This document shows positions 1 to 10,606 of a DNA stretch of 64,000 nt, piece after piece. The DNA is from Lepidostoma basale (taxonomy: Eukaryota > Arthropoda > Insecta > Trichoptera > Lepidostomatidae): positions 744,001 through 808,000 of the forward strand of contig JAHDVF020000578.1 in the NCBI GenBank assembly GCA_022606425.2, given 5' to 3'. A program made the position numbers and the translations under genes. Position 1 is the stretch's first letter, and every line of letters begins with the position of its first letter. The notes under the pieces were generated by a model. That model did not search any database and was not told the origin of the DNA. It saw nothing but the letters and a program-made list of their open reading frames with translations.

Positions 1-224
1 TTCAGTTTATCGGTCGCAAATGACGGAATTTAGTGGGCGATAAACGCTTTGGGTGGTGGAATGGTGTTAAATCCGTATACTTATTACGTCAATATTATGA
101 GCCTAACATCTGTATGGCATATTTTCATCTTTCAGTGGCGTTTTATCTTGTTATTTATTCTCGATAATACAATAATGTATCTTTTTAATGAACTTAAGTA
201 CTCATTTTGTTTTATTTTAAGAAA
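1..224. other. unassigned AT-rich sequence
   Basis: No repeat family, RNA or transposase fragment was recognised here. The 93-codon open frame starting at 49 shows no domain and runs into a LINE-B tail on the other strand, so it is treated as chance. Confidence 0.4.
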
Positions 225-275
225 ACTAACTAACTCACCATCACGCCGTCTCCCTGAAAGTATGTTCTTCTTCTA
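225..275 (-). mobile_element. LINE-B 3' tail fragment
   Basis: Read on the minus strand it gives the family's signature end, ACGGCGTGATGGT followed by a GTTA-rich run. Only the last ~50 bp are kept. A second, longer minus-strand LINE-B piece follows from about 410, so the two may be one broken copy. Confidence 0.7.
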
Positions 276-409
276 CAGCCAATTGTTGCCATCCACTCTT
301 TTTTGTGACATTGTGACTATCATAGCATAAGTGATTCTTGGCAGAACACAAGCGTAGAGTACTCTCCTTTTCAAATTAATTAGTATTTTCGGATTCTACT
401 TTCTTCTCA

Positions 410-770
410 TTCGATTCTTCTCCCCGAAAGTATAGGCAGAAAGAATGGACCGCCACATTGTTCTATTCTGACATAATTCGCACATCGCGTCATCCACGCA
501 CGTCAATTTACTCGACTCTTCGCGTAGCCTTTAATATTTAATTCATGATGTAAAATTTTATTTTGCAAGTATTTCCCCGGCTTTCATTATTTCTTGTTCC
601 GTTTACATCGTTAATACATGCTTTCTTGATCATTATTTCTTCATTTATTATTTTCATTAGTACAAACCATCTTTATGAGTCTTTCATTATATTACTCACA
701 ACACATTCTTGTGCACTGTTTTCAGTTCTTTTATTTGAAATTGACACTTTTCATCTACAGATTCAAGACA
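410..770 (-). mobile_element. LINE-B (RTE-like) 3' fragment
   Basis: The minus strand carries the degraded C-terminal tail of a non-LTR reverse transcriptase, with the 'GGTCCATTCTTTCTGCC' region and the stretch before 'CATGTGTCC'-type sequence both recognisable against better copies such as the one at 62402-62890. Several frameshifts and a short deletion near 540 leave no usable frame. The plus-strand frame at 563-808 is its antisense shadow. Confidence 0.75.
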
Positions 771-892
771 TATTCAAAAATAAATTGTTATTTAAAATGT
801 CACAGTAAAAGATCATTGTAAATATTGAAAATAAAAAAATGCATTAATTTTGGTTTATAAAATACTGCAATTATGTATGTAAGTTGGCATCG

Positions 893-1352
893 CAAACAAA
901 AGCCTATCTAAAAATAGCTAAAATAGCAGTGCAAAATAGTGTTCTTGTACCGACCCTTATGCATGGAAGCGAAGCATGGAACTGGCAATAGAAAGATAAA
1001 AGTAGAAAAATGCAATAGTTCTCTAGAAAATCTGTTCAGAATATGTAATTAAAATTCAAGAAGTGAATGAAATTTCGAATGTAAGCGTTATAAAAAAAAT
1101 AATGAAAGGAACATGAAGATGGTTGGGATACATGGAAAAAATGAATAAATAATGATAAAAAGTACATGGTAACGATGCAAATGGAACTAAAAAAAGAGTA
1201 GCAGAATCAAATAAAAATATTGAATGTCGACCACGTGAGGAGTCGGACAAATCGACGTGCTTGCATGGCACGATGTATGAATGTAGCGAGAGAAAAGTGT
1301 GGCAGTTCATTCTTTCTACCCCTTTGCAGATACGGTGTGATGGTTAGTTAGT
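893..1352 (+). mobile_element. LINE-B 3' fragment, GTTA-tailed
   Basis: It opens with the motif encoding 'LVPTLMHGSEAWNWQ', runs through the Trp-His-Asp-Gln and Arg-Arg-Ala-Cys tail, and ends in GGTGTGATGGTTAGTTAGTTAG. Many stops and frameshifts make it dead. The upstream palm domain is missing, as expected for a 5'-truncated retroposed copy. The RTE assignment is inferred from the short 3' UTR ending in a simple repeat. Confidence 0.85.
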
Positions 1353-2097
1353 TAGGTGCTTCAACCGGTTTCGGCAGATAGCTTCCATCTTTTGGTATTG
1401 AAGCCATAAACCTAATTAAAATTTAACTAAATATGTATTAAAAAAAAAAAAAGATTTAAATTTTTATTGACACATTCTTCTTAATACCTCGTTGCAATTT
1501 CATTTTTCTATTATAATCCTTCTTTTGCCAGTTGCACTATTCAAATTATTTCTCTATTCATTGTTGTATTATACGAGTATTTATTTAAAAAAATCACTTT
1601 AAACATATGATTTTTAATAATCCACAATCCTGCTAACTATTTATTTACTACGTAACAAAAATAAAACAACTGACAATTTTGCCACTAGTCTGCAGTTTTG
1701 CAAGCACAGTGTCGGCACGTGTGATTTCTTCCAATTTAAACTGATTCCGTGTGGACACAGCGGCGTCCGCACTTGTCTGAGAGCTGTGACCATTTTGCGC
1801 TGGCCTCGTTTAAAGGGCAAACATTTACAGAATTACGGACGGCACTGCCAAATAATTTAATACCACTGAAAGATTTTCTCTCGCTGTATTTATTTAACTT
1901 ACAAGTTTCCGAAATATATTAATAAAAACGTTTAAAATGGTACATTAATTCTTTCCGAAAAACACATCTATTGTATTTTTATTTTAATATGCTAGATCTC
2001 GTATGTACGTATAATAAAATATTGTACTGTTGAGAGACAATGGGTTTTTCTTTGATAAAGAATTTTTGGCTTTCTTTCACATTTAAACATTGTAAAA
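1353..2097. other. fold-back motif plus mostly unassigned sequence
   Basis: Bases 1355-1400 hold a minus-strand motif ending GCCGAAACCGGTT, related to the GAAACCGG family at 37390 and 60625. From 1690 to 1860 the sequence is less AT-rich and looks non-repetitive in this window. No coding feature was seen. Confidence 0.4.
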
Positions 2098-2157
2098 ATC
2101 ATTTAATACGAATGAAAACGTCTGTTTTCTAGAAGTATTGTTACAATTTATGGGAAC

Positions 2158-2590
2158 ATTTATTTATTTATTTATTTATACCTAATACACAAATGTGTAA
2201 CAAAGATAAAACAACGACATGAAACAAAAAAATCATAATAATTAAATAAAATTATGCTCTTTAACTACTTCCACCTTTGTCTTTATTTTGACAGCGACCG
2301 GTTTCCCCAGGCTCGCTGGCATCGGCAGACTGGTGACACTATTGCAAGCCGAGTCCTTTATATACATACAGATCAGGGGTGGTATACATGATTCTATACA
2401 AACATCGTTTTATTTAATTATTATTCAAAATGAACTTCCACCAAATATTTCAGTAAAATCATTTGATTATCTAAAGAAATCATACATATCAGAAGGAACC
2501 CAAAAATGTCGACGTCAGTGAGGCAGAACTCTTTCCAGAATTTGTATAATAATATATTTTTTATGAATCATGCTTGACTGTCACTGACAC
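2158..2590 (-). mobile_element. LINE-D (Jockey-like) 3' UTR
   Basis: Minus strand. The sequence matches the 3' UTR of the plus-strand LINE-D at 16155-16815, sharing the block with CAGTGAGGCAG, CTTTCCAGAATTTG and GTTTTATCTTTGTTAC. It ends in (TAAA)n, seen as TTTA repeats at 2160-2180. No coding sequence remains. It lies inside MITE-1 and is interrupted at 2237-2476. Confidence 0.75.
2237..2476 (-). mobile_element. 240-bp element with hammerhead-like core, 7-bp TSD
   Basis: Flanked by AAATCAT direct repeats (2230-2236 and 2477-2483), which fixes its ends. The minus strand at 2292-2332 reads CAGU, CUGCCGA, a GCCAG stem II with a mutated partner, GAAA, the palindrome ACCGGU, then C (a GUC site), then GCUG pairing with the CAGU. 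The outer ends are inverted (AATAATTAAATAAAA against TTTTATTTAATTATT). It resembles a Penelope-type non-autonomous unit, but A6 of the hammerhead core is not conserved. Relatives: 14440-14606, 28785-28880, 29490-30000, 51840-51975, 62885-63060. Confidence 0.6.
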
Positions 2591-2861
2591 TAAATGACAT
2601 GTTTCGCCTTTCTAAGGTATAATAAAATATTTTTGAGCATTATCAAACCGCCTTTCTAAGACATTGTATAGTGCATTAGAAAGGCGATACATATCAATCC
2701 CATAAATTATAATAAATCTCCTAGAAAACAGACGTTCTTAAATTAGGATCTAGAAAATTGTCACTTACCGGTTAGGAGAAGGGGCCACCAACCCCATATG
2801 AGGTTCATAGCCTGGCCATAATGTTCACTTCTGAAACAATAAATTAAATATTATTAAAACA

Positions 2862-3260
2862 TATGTTCAACGCCAGTGTTCAGATATGGTACTGAGACAG
2901 TCACAATAGTGCCAAGAAGCTGAGAGTCACACAGAGAGCAATGGAGAGAGCCATGTTGGGTATTAGCTTGCGGGACAGAGTCAAGAATGAGGACATACGA
3001 GCCAGGATAAAAGTATCCGACGTCATCATGTTGGCTGCAACCCTTAAGTGGCCTTAGGCGGGACACGTCGCTCGTGATCCAGGTGAAAAGTGAACAAAGC
3101 GAATACTGTGGTAGTGCCTGAGAACGGCAAAGCGTGGAGTTGAAGTGAAGAGTGCGGGAAATGTCTAGATTCCGATCGCTCAGGAAAGAATGGAGAGGAG
3201 GCCTACGTCCAAGAGTGGACGGCCACAACAGGTTGAAAAAGAAAAAGAAGATGGAGATAA
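2862..3260 (+). mobile_element. LINE-C 3' fragment
   Basis: Encodes in broken frames 'KLRVTQRAMERAMLGISLRD' and 'TLKWP*AGHVAR', the C-terminal tail of a non-LTR reverse transcriptase, then an A-rich end with GAAAAAGAAAAAGAAG. Stops interrupt it. The long minus-strand frame at 2854-3432 is antisense to it and is not a gene. Confidence 0.8.
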
Positions 3261-3274
3261 TCACATGGAATGCT

Positions 3275-3478
3275 TTTTTTATTGTTTCCTGAGCAATGAT
3301 GTAAAGCTCCATTAATACGAATGAAAACGTCAGTTTTCTAGAAGTTTTATTATATTTTATGGGAATGACATGTATCGCCCTTCTGTATGATATTTGATAA
3401 TGCCTTAGGAGGACAAAATATGTCATTCCCATAAAATATAATGAAATTTCTAGAAAACTGACTATTTCATTCGTATTG
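3275..3478. repeat. MITE-1 fold-back, nearly complete
   Basis: The left arm starts near TATTGTTTCCTGAGC and includes TTAATACGAATG and TTTTCTAGAAG. The right arm mirrors it up to CATTCGTATT. The apex has ATGACATGTATCGCC and, opposite, GATAATGCCTTAGG. Palindromic DNA of about 200 bp with no open frame. Confidence 0.8.
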
Positions 3479-3489
3479 TAAACCCTTTC

Positions 3490-4230
3490 AGAACATCACA
3501 GCCCTCAAAGTTCTTTATACAACCATGGTTCGCTCACTACTCGAATACGTATCTCCCGTTTGGTCTCCTTACTATGCAGCGCATATTCAACGCATCGAAA
3601 GAGTCCAAAAAAATTTCATTAAACACATTAATTTCAAAATGTCCAGGTCGTTTACAAATTATAATTCTGCCCTTAATTTTTATTCCTTAGACTCTCTCGA
3701 AAATAGACGTACAATTAATGATATGATGTTGCTTCACAAAATCATTCATTTCAAAATAGACAACTCCGAACTTCTTAGTAAATTATTACTGAATACCCCT
3801 ATGCTTCGCACAAGACACACTGCGAACCAAATATTCCACCTTCCTGCTTATCGGACTAACTACGCTCAGAGTGCGGCGGTGTACCGGACGTGCGACATGT
3901 ACAATAAGTGCTTTAGTAACCTCGATGTGTTCCATCTTAATGAAAGTGATGGTTGGAGCAACCCTACCCGGCGAATGAAATTAGTTACTCTATTTTTTTT
4001 CTTTTCTTGTATTTTTCTTTTTTTACATTTTTAATTTATATTTCATTTTTCATTATTTTCTCTTTAACTTATCAAAGTGTTACTTTATTATTCTTATATA
4101 TTTAACCTTATATCAATTGTTATATAATATTTGTGGTAGCATGTAATTGGCCTTGTTTTGTTGTCTCTGTGTGTTTATACTTATATACTGTAATTGCTGT
4201 TTGTTACCCTCAATAATAAAATAAATAGTA
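3490..4230 (+). mobile_element. LINE-D1 (Jockey/CR1-like) RT C-terminus and 3' UTR
   Basis: A 169-codon open frame (3525-4034) encodes 'LLEYVSPVWSPYY' near its start, then 'IERVQKNFIKHI' and 'LENRRTIND'. This is the region after the reverse transcriptase palm in Jockey-clade LINEs. The catalytic FADD box and endonuclease are absent, so the copy is 5' truncated. The 3' UTR (4035-4230) ends in AATAAAATAAATAG. A 3' UTR relative lies at 40020-40135. Confidence 0.8.
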
Positions 4231-4285
4231 TTAAGTATGCTTTACTTTTATTAATGAGTTAGAAAAACTAAACCTTATACAAGGT

Positions 4286-4505
4286 TAATACGAATGAAAA
4301 CATATTTTTTCTAGAAGTAATATAATGTTTTGAATGATATGTTCCGCCTGTCTAAGGCATTATTCTTTTAAAACGAAACATTGCGAAACATATAATTTAT
4401 ATTAAATTAAATAAAACTCTTAGAAAAAAAGACAATTTTATTCGTATTAATTATTTAATATGGAGTTTTGCTTCATTGTTAAAAAAACAATAAATACTTA
4501 TTAAA
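4286..4505. repeat. MITE-1 fold-back
   Basis: Left arm with GGTTAATACGAATGAAAAC and right arm with TTCGTATTAATTATTTAA, then TGGAGTTTTGCTTCATTG and AAACAATAAATAC. The apex contains TATGTTCCGCC and CGAAACAT. The arms have drifted but remain mirror images. Confidence 0.8.
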
Positions 4506-4664
4506 GGTATTAATTTTGAAACACTTTTATTATACGAAGACAATGACATAAATATTAATCTAATTTAACAATATAGTTGTAGGGCCACACACATTCATTC
4601 TAATAAATCATCATCATAATGAAACAATATCAAACTAAAAAATTTAAACATCACCCTGAAAAAT

Positions 4665-5290
4665 CGAGAAATGTCATTTTTTTCATTTTTCCAAAAGAAG
4701 GCAACCAAATTGCAACGTCGTAACCGTAGTAATACCTTCAAGTATCTAGGCATAGACCTGGTGGGAGGAGCTGATCTGCGGGAAGAAATACAAGCCCAAG
4801 TAAACAAGGCAGCTGCAATCTCTGGCGCTTTAAAATCCATAATATGGAAAAACAATGACATAGCCAGAAGAGAAAGAAGAAAATGTATACAGCATGCGTA
4901 AAATCAATAATAACATACGGCGTCGAAGCAAGGGCAAACACAGTAAGGACCAAACAAGTTTTGATGACTTCCGAGAAGAAGACACTAAGGACGATAGCAG
5001 GCAAGACACTAAGAGATCCCGTGAGAAACACCAGAATAATAGGTGAGGTTAAGGATATTATCAGATGGAGCAGACAGCAAAAAAGTGACTGTTACGGTCA
5101 TGTTAAAAAAAATTGACACCACCAGACTCCTCTAAATTGCACTACATTATCATCCTAATGGGACTCGTCCTCGTGGAAGACCTCCTAAAAGATGGAAGGA
5201 CAGCTGGGAATCCACTTCACAGGAAGAGCAGCACTCTGGAGAACAGACTACATAGGTCTTTAACAAGGAAAAAGAAGAAGAATACGCATA
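4665..5290 (+). mobile_element. LINE-A2 RT C-terminal fragment
   Basis: Overlapping frames encode 'NTFKYLGIDLVGGADLREEI', 'KSIITYGVEARANTVRTKQ' and 'GKTLRDPVRN', then 'GRPPKRWKDSWESTSQEE' in broken form. It ends in AAAAAGAAGAAG. This is the thumb and tail region of a LINE reverse transcriptase, dead through frameshifts. A close minus-strand relative is at 44592-45025. Confidence 0.8.
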
Positions 5291-5337
5291 GTAAAAATTG
5301 TATTTATTTCATCTACAGGATTAATTGTTTTTGAAAA

Positions 5338-5575
5338 ATTTTGTCAGACGTGGTGGTCGTAAGAAGTGCGGAATGGGGAATGTTGTTAACATAAAGCGAT
5401 CCCTTAACCCAACCAATGACAGGTTATAAGTCCTGTAAACGCCTCGTCTACCATATTCTGTTTCCAAAAAAAAAACAATTTACATCTTCGTCTCTATTGA
5501 GATACAATTAATTTTTAAAAATGATTAACCCGCAAAGGATAAAATGCAGTATTTGCCTACAAGTATTTGTATACA
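5338..5575 (+). repeat. 238-bp interspersed repeat, copy 1
   Basis: Matches 47616-47850 in the same orientation over most of its length, both copies starting near TTTGTCAGACGTGG and including CATAAAGCGATC and CATCTTCGTCTCTATTGAG. No coding capacity and no tRNA-like boxes were seen. The class is unknown. Confidence 0.75.
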
Positions 5576-6375
5576 TATAAAAAAAACTAATTCATCTACG
5601 GTTCGTGACGTCAACAATAAAAGTATTAAAATTATACTTTTCTAAACAAAATAAATTTTCTGCGTTCCAAAGTTATTATGTGTGATACGTTTTATTTGCT
5701 GGTTACGTCATCACCCAAAGGATCCGAACTAACCCCATTTTAAAGTGGTTTAATTATAAAAGCTTATAAATTAAAAGTCCAACTGGAGTGGAAACTCCTC
5801 TATGATATATGAAAATACTTTTTCCATACATTATTTTCCTTGTCACTATCTCCCCTCGCTTCTGTTCCCTTGGGATCACCCTCCTTTATTCGGTCCACAA
5901 AACGCGAAAACTCTTTCAATCTAAACATATACAACTGTTTATACGTTTATACGTGTAAGTTATATTTCGTTAGATAATAATGAAAAATTATATTGTTATA
6001 TGTAGAAATACTTCCCTACTAAAAAAATTTATAAAATTTTATATAAAAAATAGCTAACGCTGTTTATTTACCACTTAAATATTAAATATTACGACATGTT
6101 TCGGAGCAAACCTTCATATAACGAAAACTAAACAAAGAAAAACTTATTAAAACGCCTTTAAAAATGGAAACAATACATTTGAATGAAAAAAAAAATGCAG
6201 TGACTAATTGCTTTAAGAACCAATAATTATTTTTTTACACTTATAATACATATTATTATAATTATTAGTGATAATATAAAATTATAATTAAGATTCATAC
6301 ATTTGAAAAGACATATTTTGTCTAGATATAAATAATTGATTGATTTGCGTTGAACAAGACCAAGGTAAGGTTGGT
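5576..6375. other. AT-rich sequence with one degenerate fold-back arm
   Basis: Around 6085-6125 the minus strand reads ATGAAGGTTTGCTCCGAAAC then ATGTC, a decayed relative of the hammerhead-like fold-backs. The core CUGAUGA is lost. The rest shows nothing recognisable. Confidence 0.45.
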
Positions 6376-6790
6376 TCAAACCCTTGTTTTCTCGATATTC
6401 CTTTATGGTTGCGAGTCTTGGACTACGTGAACATTTGGGCGGTCCAAAATTGATGATTTCGAGAAGAACAAACCAGTCAAGCATTGACCAGCTGGGTATC
6501 AAGGCAAGACTCTCGCGGATGTGCTCTCAGAGAGTGCTGAAATATTTTGAACACATAGCCCGGAGAGAACAGAACCACCTTGAAAAGCTCATCTTCGTGG
6601 GCAAAGTGGAGGGAAGGTGACCACAGGGACGAGCACCGAGCCGCTGGTCCGATCAAATCAGGGATCTGACTGGTCTCTCATTAGCTGCAGCCTGGAGACC
6701 GACGGGTGAGAGGAGCGCATGGCGTGCCATGATCAATGGTTTACAGGATGGACACGACCCTCAATCATGAGGAATACGACTGAGAAGATG
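6376..6790 (+). mobile_element. LINE-F RT C-terminal tail
   Basis: Encodes 'SIDQLGIKARLSRMC', 'RVLKYFEHIARRE' and 'LIFVGKVEG', then, after a stop, 'RAPSRWSDQIRDLTGLSL'. This is a common arthropod LINE reverse transcriptase tail. It is 5' truncated and carries one premature stop at about 6619. Confidence 0.8.
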
Positions 6791-7024
6791 AATGAATGGG
6801 TACTTGGAAGACTAAAAGTAGAAAGGGTATTTAAGGAGGAGTAAATGGAGGAAGGAATGTTTTTTCCCAATTTCACCGACTTAAGGTTTTTAAATTATTT
6901 TTTATTTTTCAATTCCAAAGTGTATTACAATGGAATTCCACGGTGTTAATGCCTTTCATCAAATTGAAAAAAGCTGTTTATTGTTTAATGAACAAAAAAC
7001 TGCATATTAAATCATTAAAGTAGT

Positions 7025-7215
7025 GACTTTTTTATCTCTTTGGCGAAGAAGCGTCAGCAGGCATGATCGGGTGGTGCCGTGGCAGACTGTCGTGTCCTGG
7101 AGCAGCAAGACTGGGAGGTGGCGGCCAGAGACAGGACGGGATGGAGACGTTTCTTGGAGTATGCTAAGACCCACCAAGGGTTGTAACGACGGAGAAGAAG
7201 AGAGAATACTGTTTT
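7025..7215 (+). mobile_element. LINE 3' stub, GAA-tailed
   Basis: In a frame with one early stop it encodes 'WEVAARDRTGWRRFLEYAKT' and ends in GGAGAAGAAGAG. This is the last ~40 residues of a LINE reverse transcriptase followed by its simple-repeat tail. Confidence 0.65.
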
Positions 7216-7477
7216 TTTTTAACTTGACAAAATTAAAATAATTAAATATCTAATGAAAGAAGACGAAATTACAATACAGTTTTACATAAGAACTTACTAT
7301 TAAAATCAATATTAAGCGATTTAGTCAAATTAATATATAAATTACCATTAATATTTTTTGCCGATAGGGATGGCACTAGAACTTTATGGCGTAATGCCAT
7401 ATTCGATTCTGTCGATATATTTTTAGCTATTATCAGTTAATAATTTAAGTGTTCTATTATCATAGATAGTTTTATCA

Positions 7478-7785
7478 TTAAGATGGTTTGGACATATGGA
7501 AAGTTTGAATGAAGAAAGAATGGTAAAAAAATATATGTTAACGATGTAAATGGAACCAGAAATAGAGGAAGACCGAGGAAAACGTGGCACTATCAAATAA
7601 TTCAAATATTGAATGTCGGCCATGTGAGGAGTCAGAGAAATCGACGCGCGTGCATGATACGATGTATGAATGTTGAGGAAGCGAGAGAAATATGTCTGGA
7701 AAGGAAAGTGTGGCAGTCCATTCTCTCTGCCTACTCCTTCGGGGAGAAGGCGTGATGGTTAGTTAGTTTGTTAGTTTAGGTTTGT
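7478..7785 (+). mobile_element. LINE-B 3' fragment, GTTA-tailed
   Basis: Starts at AAGATGGTTTGGACATATGG and carries the motifs for 'RGRPRKTWHYQI' and 'RRACMIRCMNVEEAREICLE', ending GCGTGATGGTTAGTTAG. A frameshift near 7535 separates the two halves. Confidence 0.85.
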
Positions 7786-8159
7786 TAAATTTGATTGATT
7801 AAATTTTACGATTTTTTTTTCATGGAATCAAATAATTATGTGACCGCTTACACTTTACTTGTAAGTTGTTTTAAATAGAGTTACCAGGATTGTCCTGTTT
7901 CCTAGAACACCCTCTATAATGTGATACAGAGGTTCCTTCAGAAGGAACCTTCGTCCTTAATTTCTTGTGTCTCCCCCAGGAAGGACTTGTTTGCGAACAA
8001 CTTCCAGAAAAAGTTAAGAAACTTCTCTCAAAGGCTATTTAACTTCGATCACACTCTTTCAGAACTGGCCTTATTAAGTGGAAAACAGTGAATGATAAAA
8101 TATGTGTAATGCGTATTGATTTTTCTTTTCAAGTAAGTTATAACAATTTATAAAAACTT

Positions 8160-8265
8160 ATAGCTTTTTTAACAATGATGTACAACTCCATATTAAATAA
8201 TTAATATGAATGAAGACGTCTGTATTCTAGGAGTTTTAAATCATAAATGACATTTATTTTTAATG
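8160..8265. repeat. MITE-1 left arm
   Basis: Contains AACAATGATGTACAACTCCA and TAATATGAATGAAGACGTC and stops after AAATGACAT. The right arm is missing. Confidence 0.7.
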
Positions 8266-8297
8266 TGATTATATCAAAAAATTTAAGTAAGTAACAA

Positions 8298-8530
8298 ACG
8301 CCCTTCGTGGCAGAGTGGTTACGAGCGATGGCGGTGTGATTGTCACACTGTCGTTGGTCTGGTGTAGAATTCACGTGACAATAATATGGCGATAGATTGG
8401 CTACCTATCACATGTCACGAGAATCAATATAATAGCTAAAAAATAAAAATTGTATACAGTAATTGGGTCCAAACGACCTGTTGTGTACGTAAAATAAAAA
8501 AATAAAAAATAAAAATAAAATAAATTATAT
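8298..8530 (+). mobile_element. tRNA-derived SINE, head partly deleted
   Basis: Shares the body of the intact copy at 32557-32870 (AGAATTCACGTGACAAT, GATTGGCTACCTATCACATG, AACGACCTGTTGTGTACG) and ends in an AAAATAAAA-rich tail. The A-box region GTGGCAGAGTGGTTA is kept, but the part holding the B box is deleted, so it should not be transcribable. Confidence 0.85.
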
Positions 8531-8734
8531 ACGTATGTACATCTTGTAATAACGGATTTTAAAAATTCTATAAGGTTGTATATAATTTAGCACCTCATGG
8601 GGCTCTTCTACTCCCCCAGGGCCAGAATTCCACAACCTCTGCTTCCTCCAGGGCTCCCTGGGGGGCTAGGGGGCCCACATTGGGAACCTATGATCTAGAT
8701 GGAAACTTTCCAAAACCCGACGCTAAAATAAAAT

Positions 8735-9415
8735 CTTATTCTTTCGGTGCCTTGTCAGGTCCCCCCAACGTTGACGATCACTGCAGCAAAGGCATCTCTA
8801 TCCTGCGCCACTTTGAACAGGTACTGAACTCTTGTTATTCCTGTCCACTATTTGATGTTACGCAGCCAGGACAGCTGCCTTCTACCAACTCCCCGACGTC
8901 CCTCCACTTTACCCATTAATATCAATCGAAGAAGATGGTATTTTTCTCCCCTTAGCACATGACCCAAATATGAGACCGTTCTAATTTTCACACTCGACAA
9001 CAGCTCTCTATTGGCTCTGGCTCTCTGCAGTACGTCTGCATTACTGACCCTATCGGTCCACGGTATACGGAGCTTTCTGCGGTATATCTACATCTCGAAA
9101 GCTTCCTACAGGTTCATTACATTCCCTTACAAAGAAGAAGAACATACCATATAACATGTAATCATTATTTGTAGGAGTTTCAAGTTAAGATTATCGTTGC
9201 AAAATAATGTTCTCATTTTATTAAATGCAGCTCGTGCAACATCAATTCTGCATTTTATTTTAATGTCCGGGTTAAGCGCTTTAGTGATAATGCTACCAAG
9301 GTATTTAAATTGGTCGACCATTTCAACATTCGCACCATTCAGTTGCAGAGTGGATGAAGAATAGTTATGTCGCCCAAATGTCATCAATTTGGTCTTCTTA
9401 ACGTTGATAACGTTG
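8735..9415 (-). mobile_element. LINE-E RT C-terminal fragment
   Basis: The minus strand reads 'MVDQFKYLGSIITKALNPDI' and 'ARAAFNKMRTLFCN', then, after frame breaks, 'LRIPWTDRVSNADVL', 'LGHVLRGEKYHLL' and 'GKVEGRRGVGRRQLSWLRNI'. This is the reverse transcriptase thumb and tail. The palm with FADD is missing. Related pieces lie at 11757-12175, 24076-24255 and 35405-35665. Confidence 0.85.
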
Positions 9416-9706
9416 ATAAATAAAATACAAGTATATAATGAGATATTTTTTCTTTCGATTTCTATTTTAGAATTTCATATTAAACTTACACAAAATGTAA
9501 GGTAAATAAAACCAAAAAATATTGGTTCATAAACCTTGGCGTATAATACATTTAATAAATATGTCTTCGCGCTTTCAACGTCAAAATATATGAGAATTTC
9601 AACAACTAAACCAGACGTACCCAACTTTAAAGTTTTCCTGAAACACGTAAAAGAACTTGTTTTGGTTATACATAAAAACGAACACTGTGCTATTGTAAAC
9701 AAACGT
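9416..9706. other. unassigned
   Basis: No domain, repeat or RNA was recognised. The 75-codon minus-strand frame at 9475-9702 is hydrophobic and unsupported. Confidence 0.35.
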
Positions 9707-9907
9707 AACTAACTAACCAACCATGACGGCAGAAATAATAGACCGCCAAACTGTTCTCTCCTGACATACTTCTCACGCTCACATTTCCGATATTAAATAA
9801 TTATTTGATCATGCCACGTTTTTCATGGTCTTCCTCTATTTCTAGTTCCGTTTACATCACTAAAATTAACTATCTTCACCATTATTTTTTCATTCATTCT
9901 ATTTGTC

Positions 9908-10113
9908 GAGGTAGACCGAGGAAAACAAGGCATGACCAAATGAATCAAATTTTAAAGGTTGGTCATGTTAGAAGCCGAAAGAATCGACGTGCGTGCATGA
10001 CTCGCTGTATGAATGTGGGGGAAGCTAGAGAGTATGTCAGGATAGAGTAGTGTGGCGGTCCATTCTCTCTGGCGGAAACGGCGTGATGGTTTGTTGTTAT
10101 TGTTGTTTATTTC
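9908..10113 (+). mobile_element. LINE-B2 insertion with 7-bp TSD
   Basis: Encodes a slightly broken 'RPRKTRHDQMNQIL' and 'RRACMTRCMNVGEARE' and ends in a GTT-rich tail after GCGTGATGGTTTG. It is flanked by ATTTGTC at 9901-9907 and 10114-10120, a target-site duplication, and sits inside the minus-strand LINE-B. It is a 5'-truncated retroposition event. Confidence 0.85.
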
Positions 10114-10229
10114 ATTTGTCTAAACCATCTTAATGATTTTCTCATTATTTTGTTCATAGCACTTTCATTCGCACTGCATTCGCTTATAATTTCATTCGAT
10201 ACACTATCATACTTCGTCTATGATATCTC

Positions 10230-10606
10230 ATTTCTTCTTCTTCTTCTTCTTTTAATAGATCTGACGATCTGTGACACAGAGAAGTCACACATATCTCGTC
10301 GGATGATGAGATCCAGCTGTCCCTCCATCTCTTAGGCGATCTTCCAGGTGGGCGGAGTCCGGGGGGATTTCATAAGCGGCCATATATGCAAGTCTGTCAC
10401 CATGCATTTGGGCTACATAGTCCCTCCAGTATCTTCTTCTGGATCTACTCCACTGAACGCTGTAGAGACGCGGGCTGACACTGTGCGAACCAAGGGACTA
10501 CTAAGAACATCGGAGATGAAGGTCCTAAGATCAATTACTGGAAAAACTCTCCGAGATCATGTCCGCAACGTAGACATAAGAAAAACTTGCGAAATACAAG
10601 ATATCT
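10230..10606 (-). mobile_element. LINE-A insertion with inverted 5' part
   Basis: 10230-10445 is minus-strand LINE-A 3' end beginning with a (TTC)n tail. 10446-10605 is the adjacent upstream part of the same element in plus orientation, encoding 'VETRADTVRTKGLLRTSEMK' and 'GKTLRDHVRN'. The join falls between the codons for 'CEIQDI' and 'VQWSRSRRR', so no sequence is lost. This is the footprint of twin priming. Confidence 0.8.

Larger units (their letters stand above)
2098..2755. repeat. MITE-1 fold-back, interrupted at 2158-2590
   Basis: The left outer arm (2098-2157) and the inner part plus right arm (2590-2755) match the common palindromic repeat of this window: TACGAATGAAAACGTC, then TTTTCTAGAAG, then GACATGTTTCGCC with the mirror image on the far side. 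The halves are separated by a LINE-D 3' end, which is itself split by a third element. The apex carries opposed CGAAACATG-type motifs. Confidence 0.75.

Noticed and set aside
2854..3432. 192-codon minus-strand open frame
   Set aside because: It is antisense to LINE-C and runs into MITE-1. The plus strand explains the sequence and the frame has no domain.
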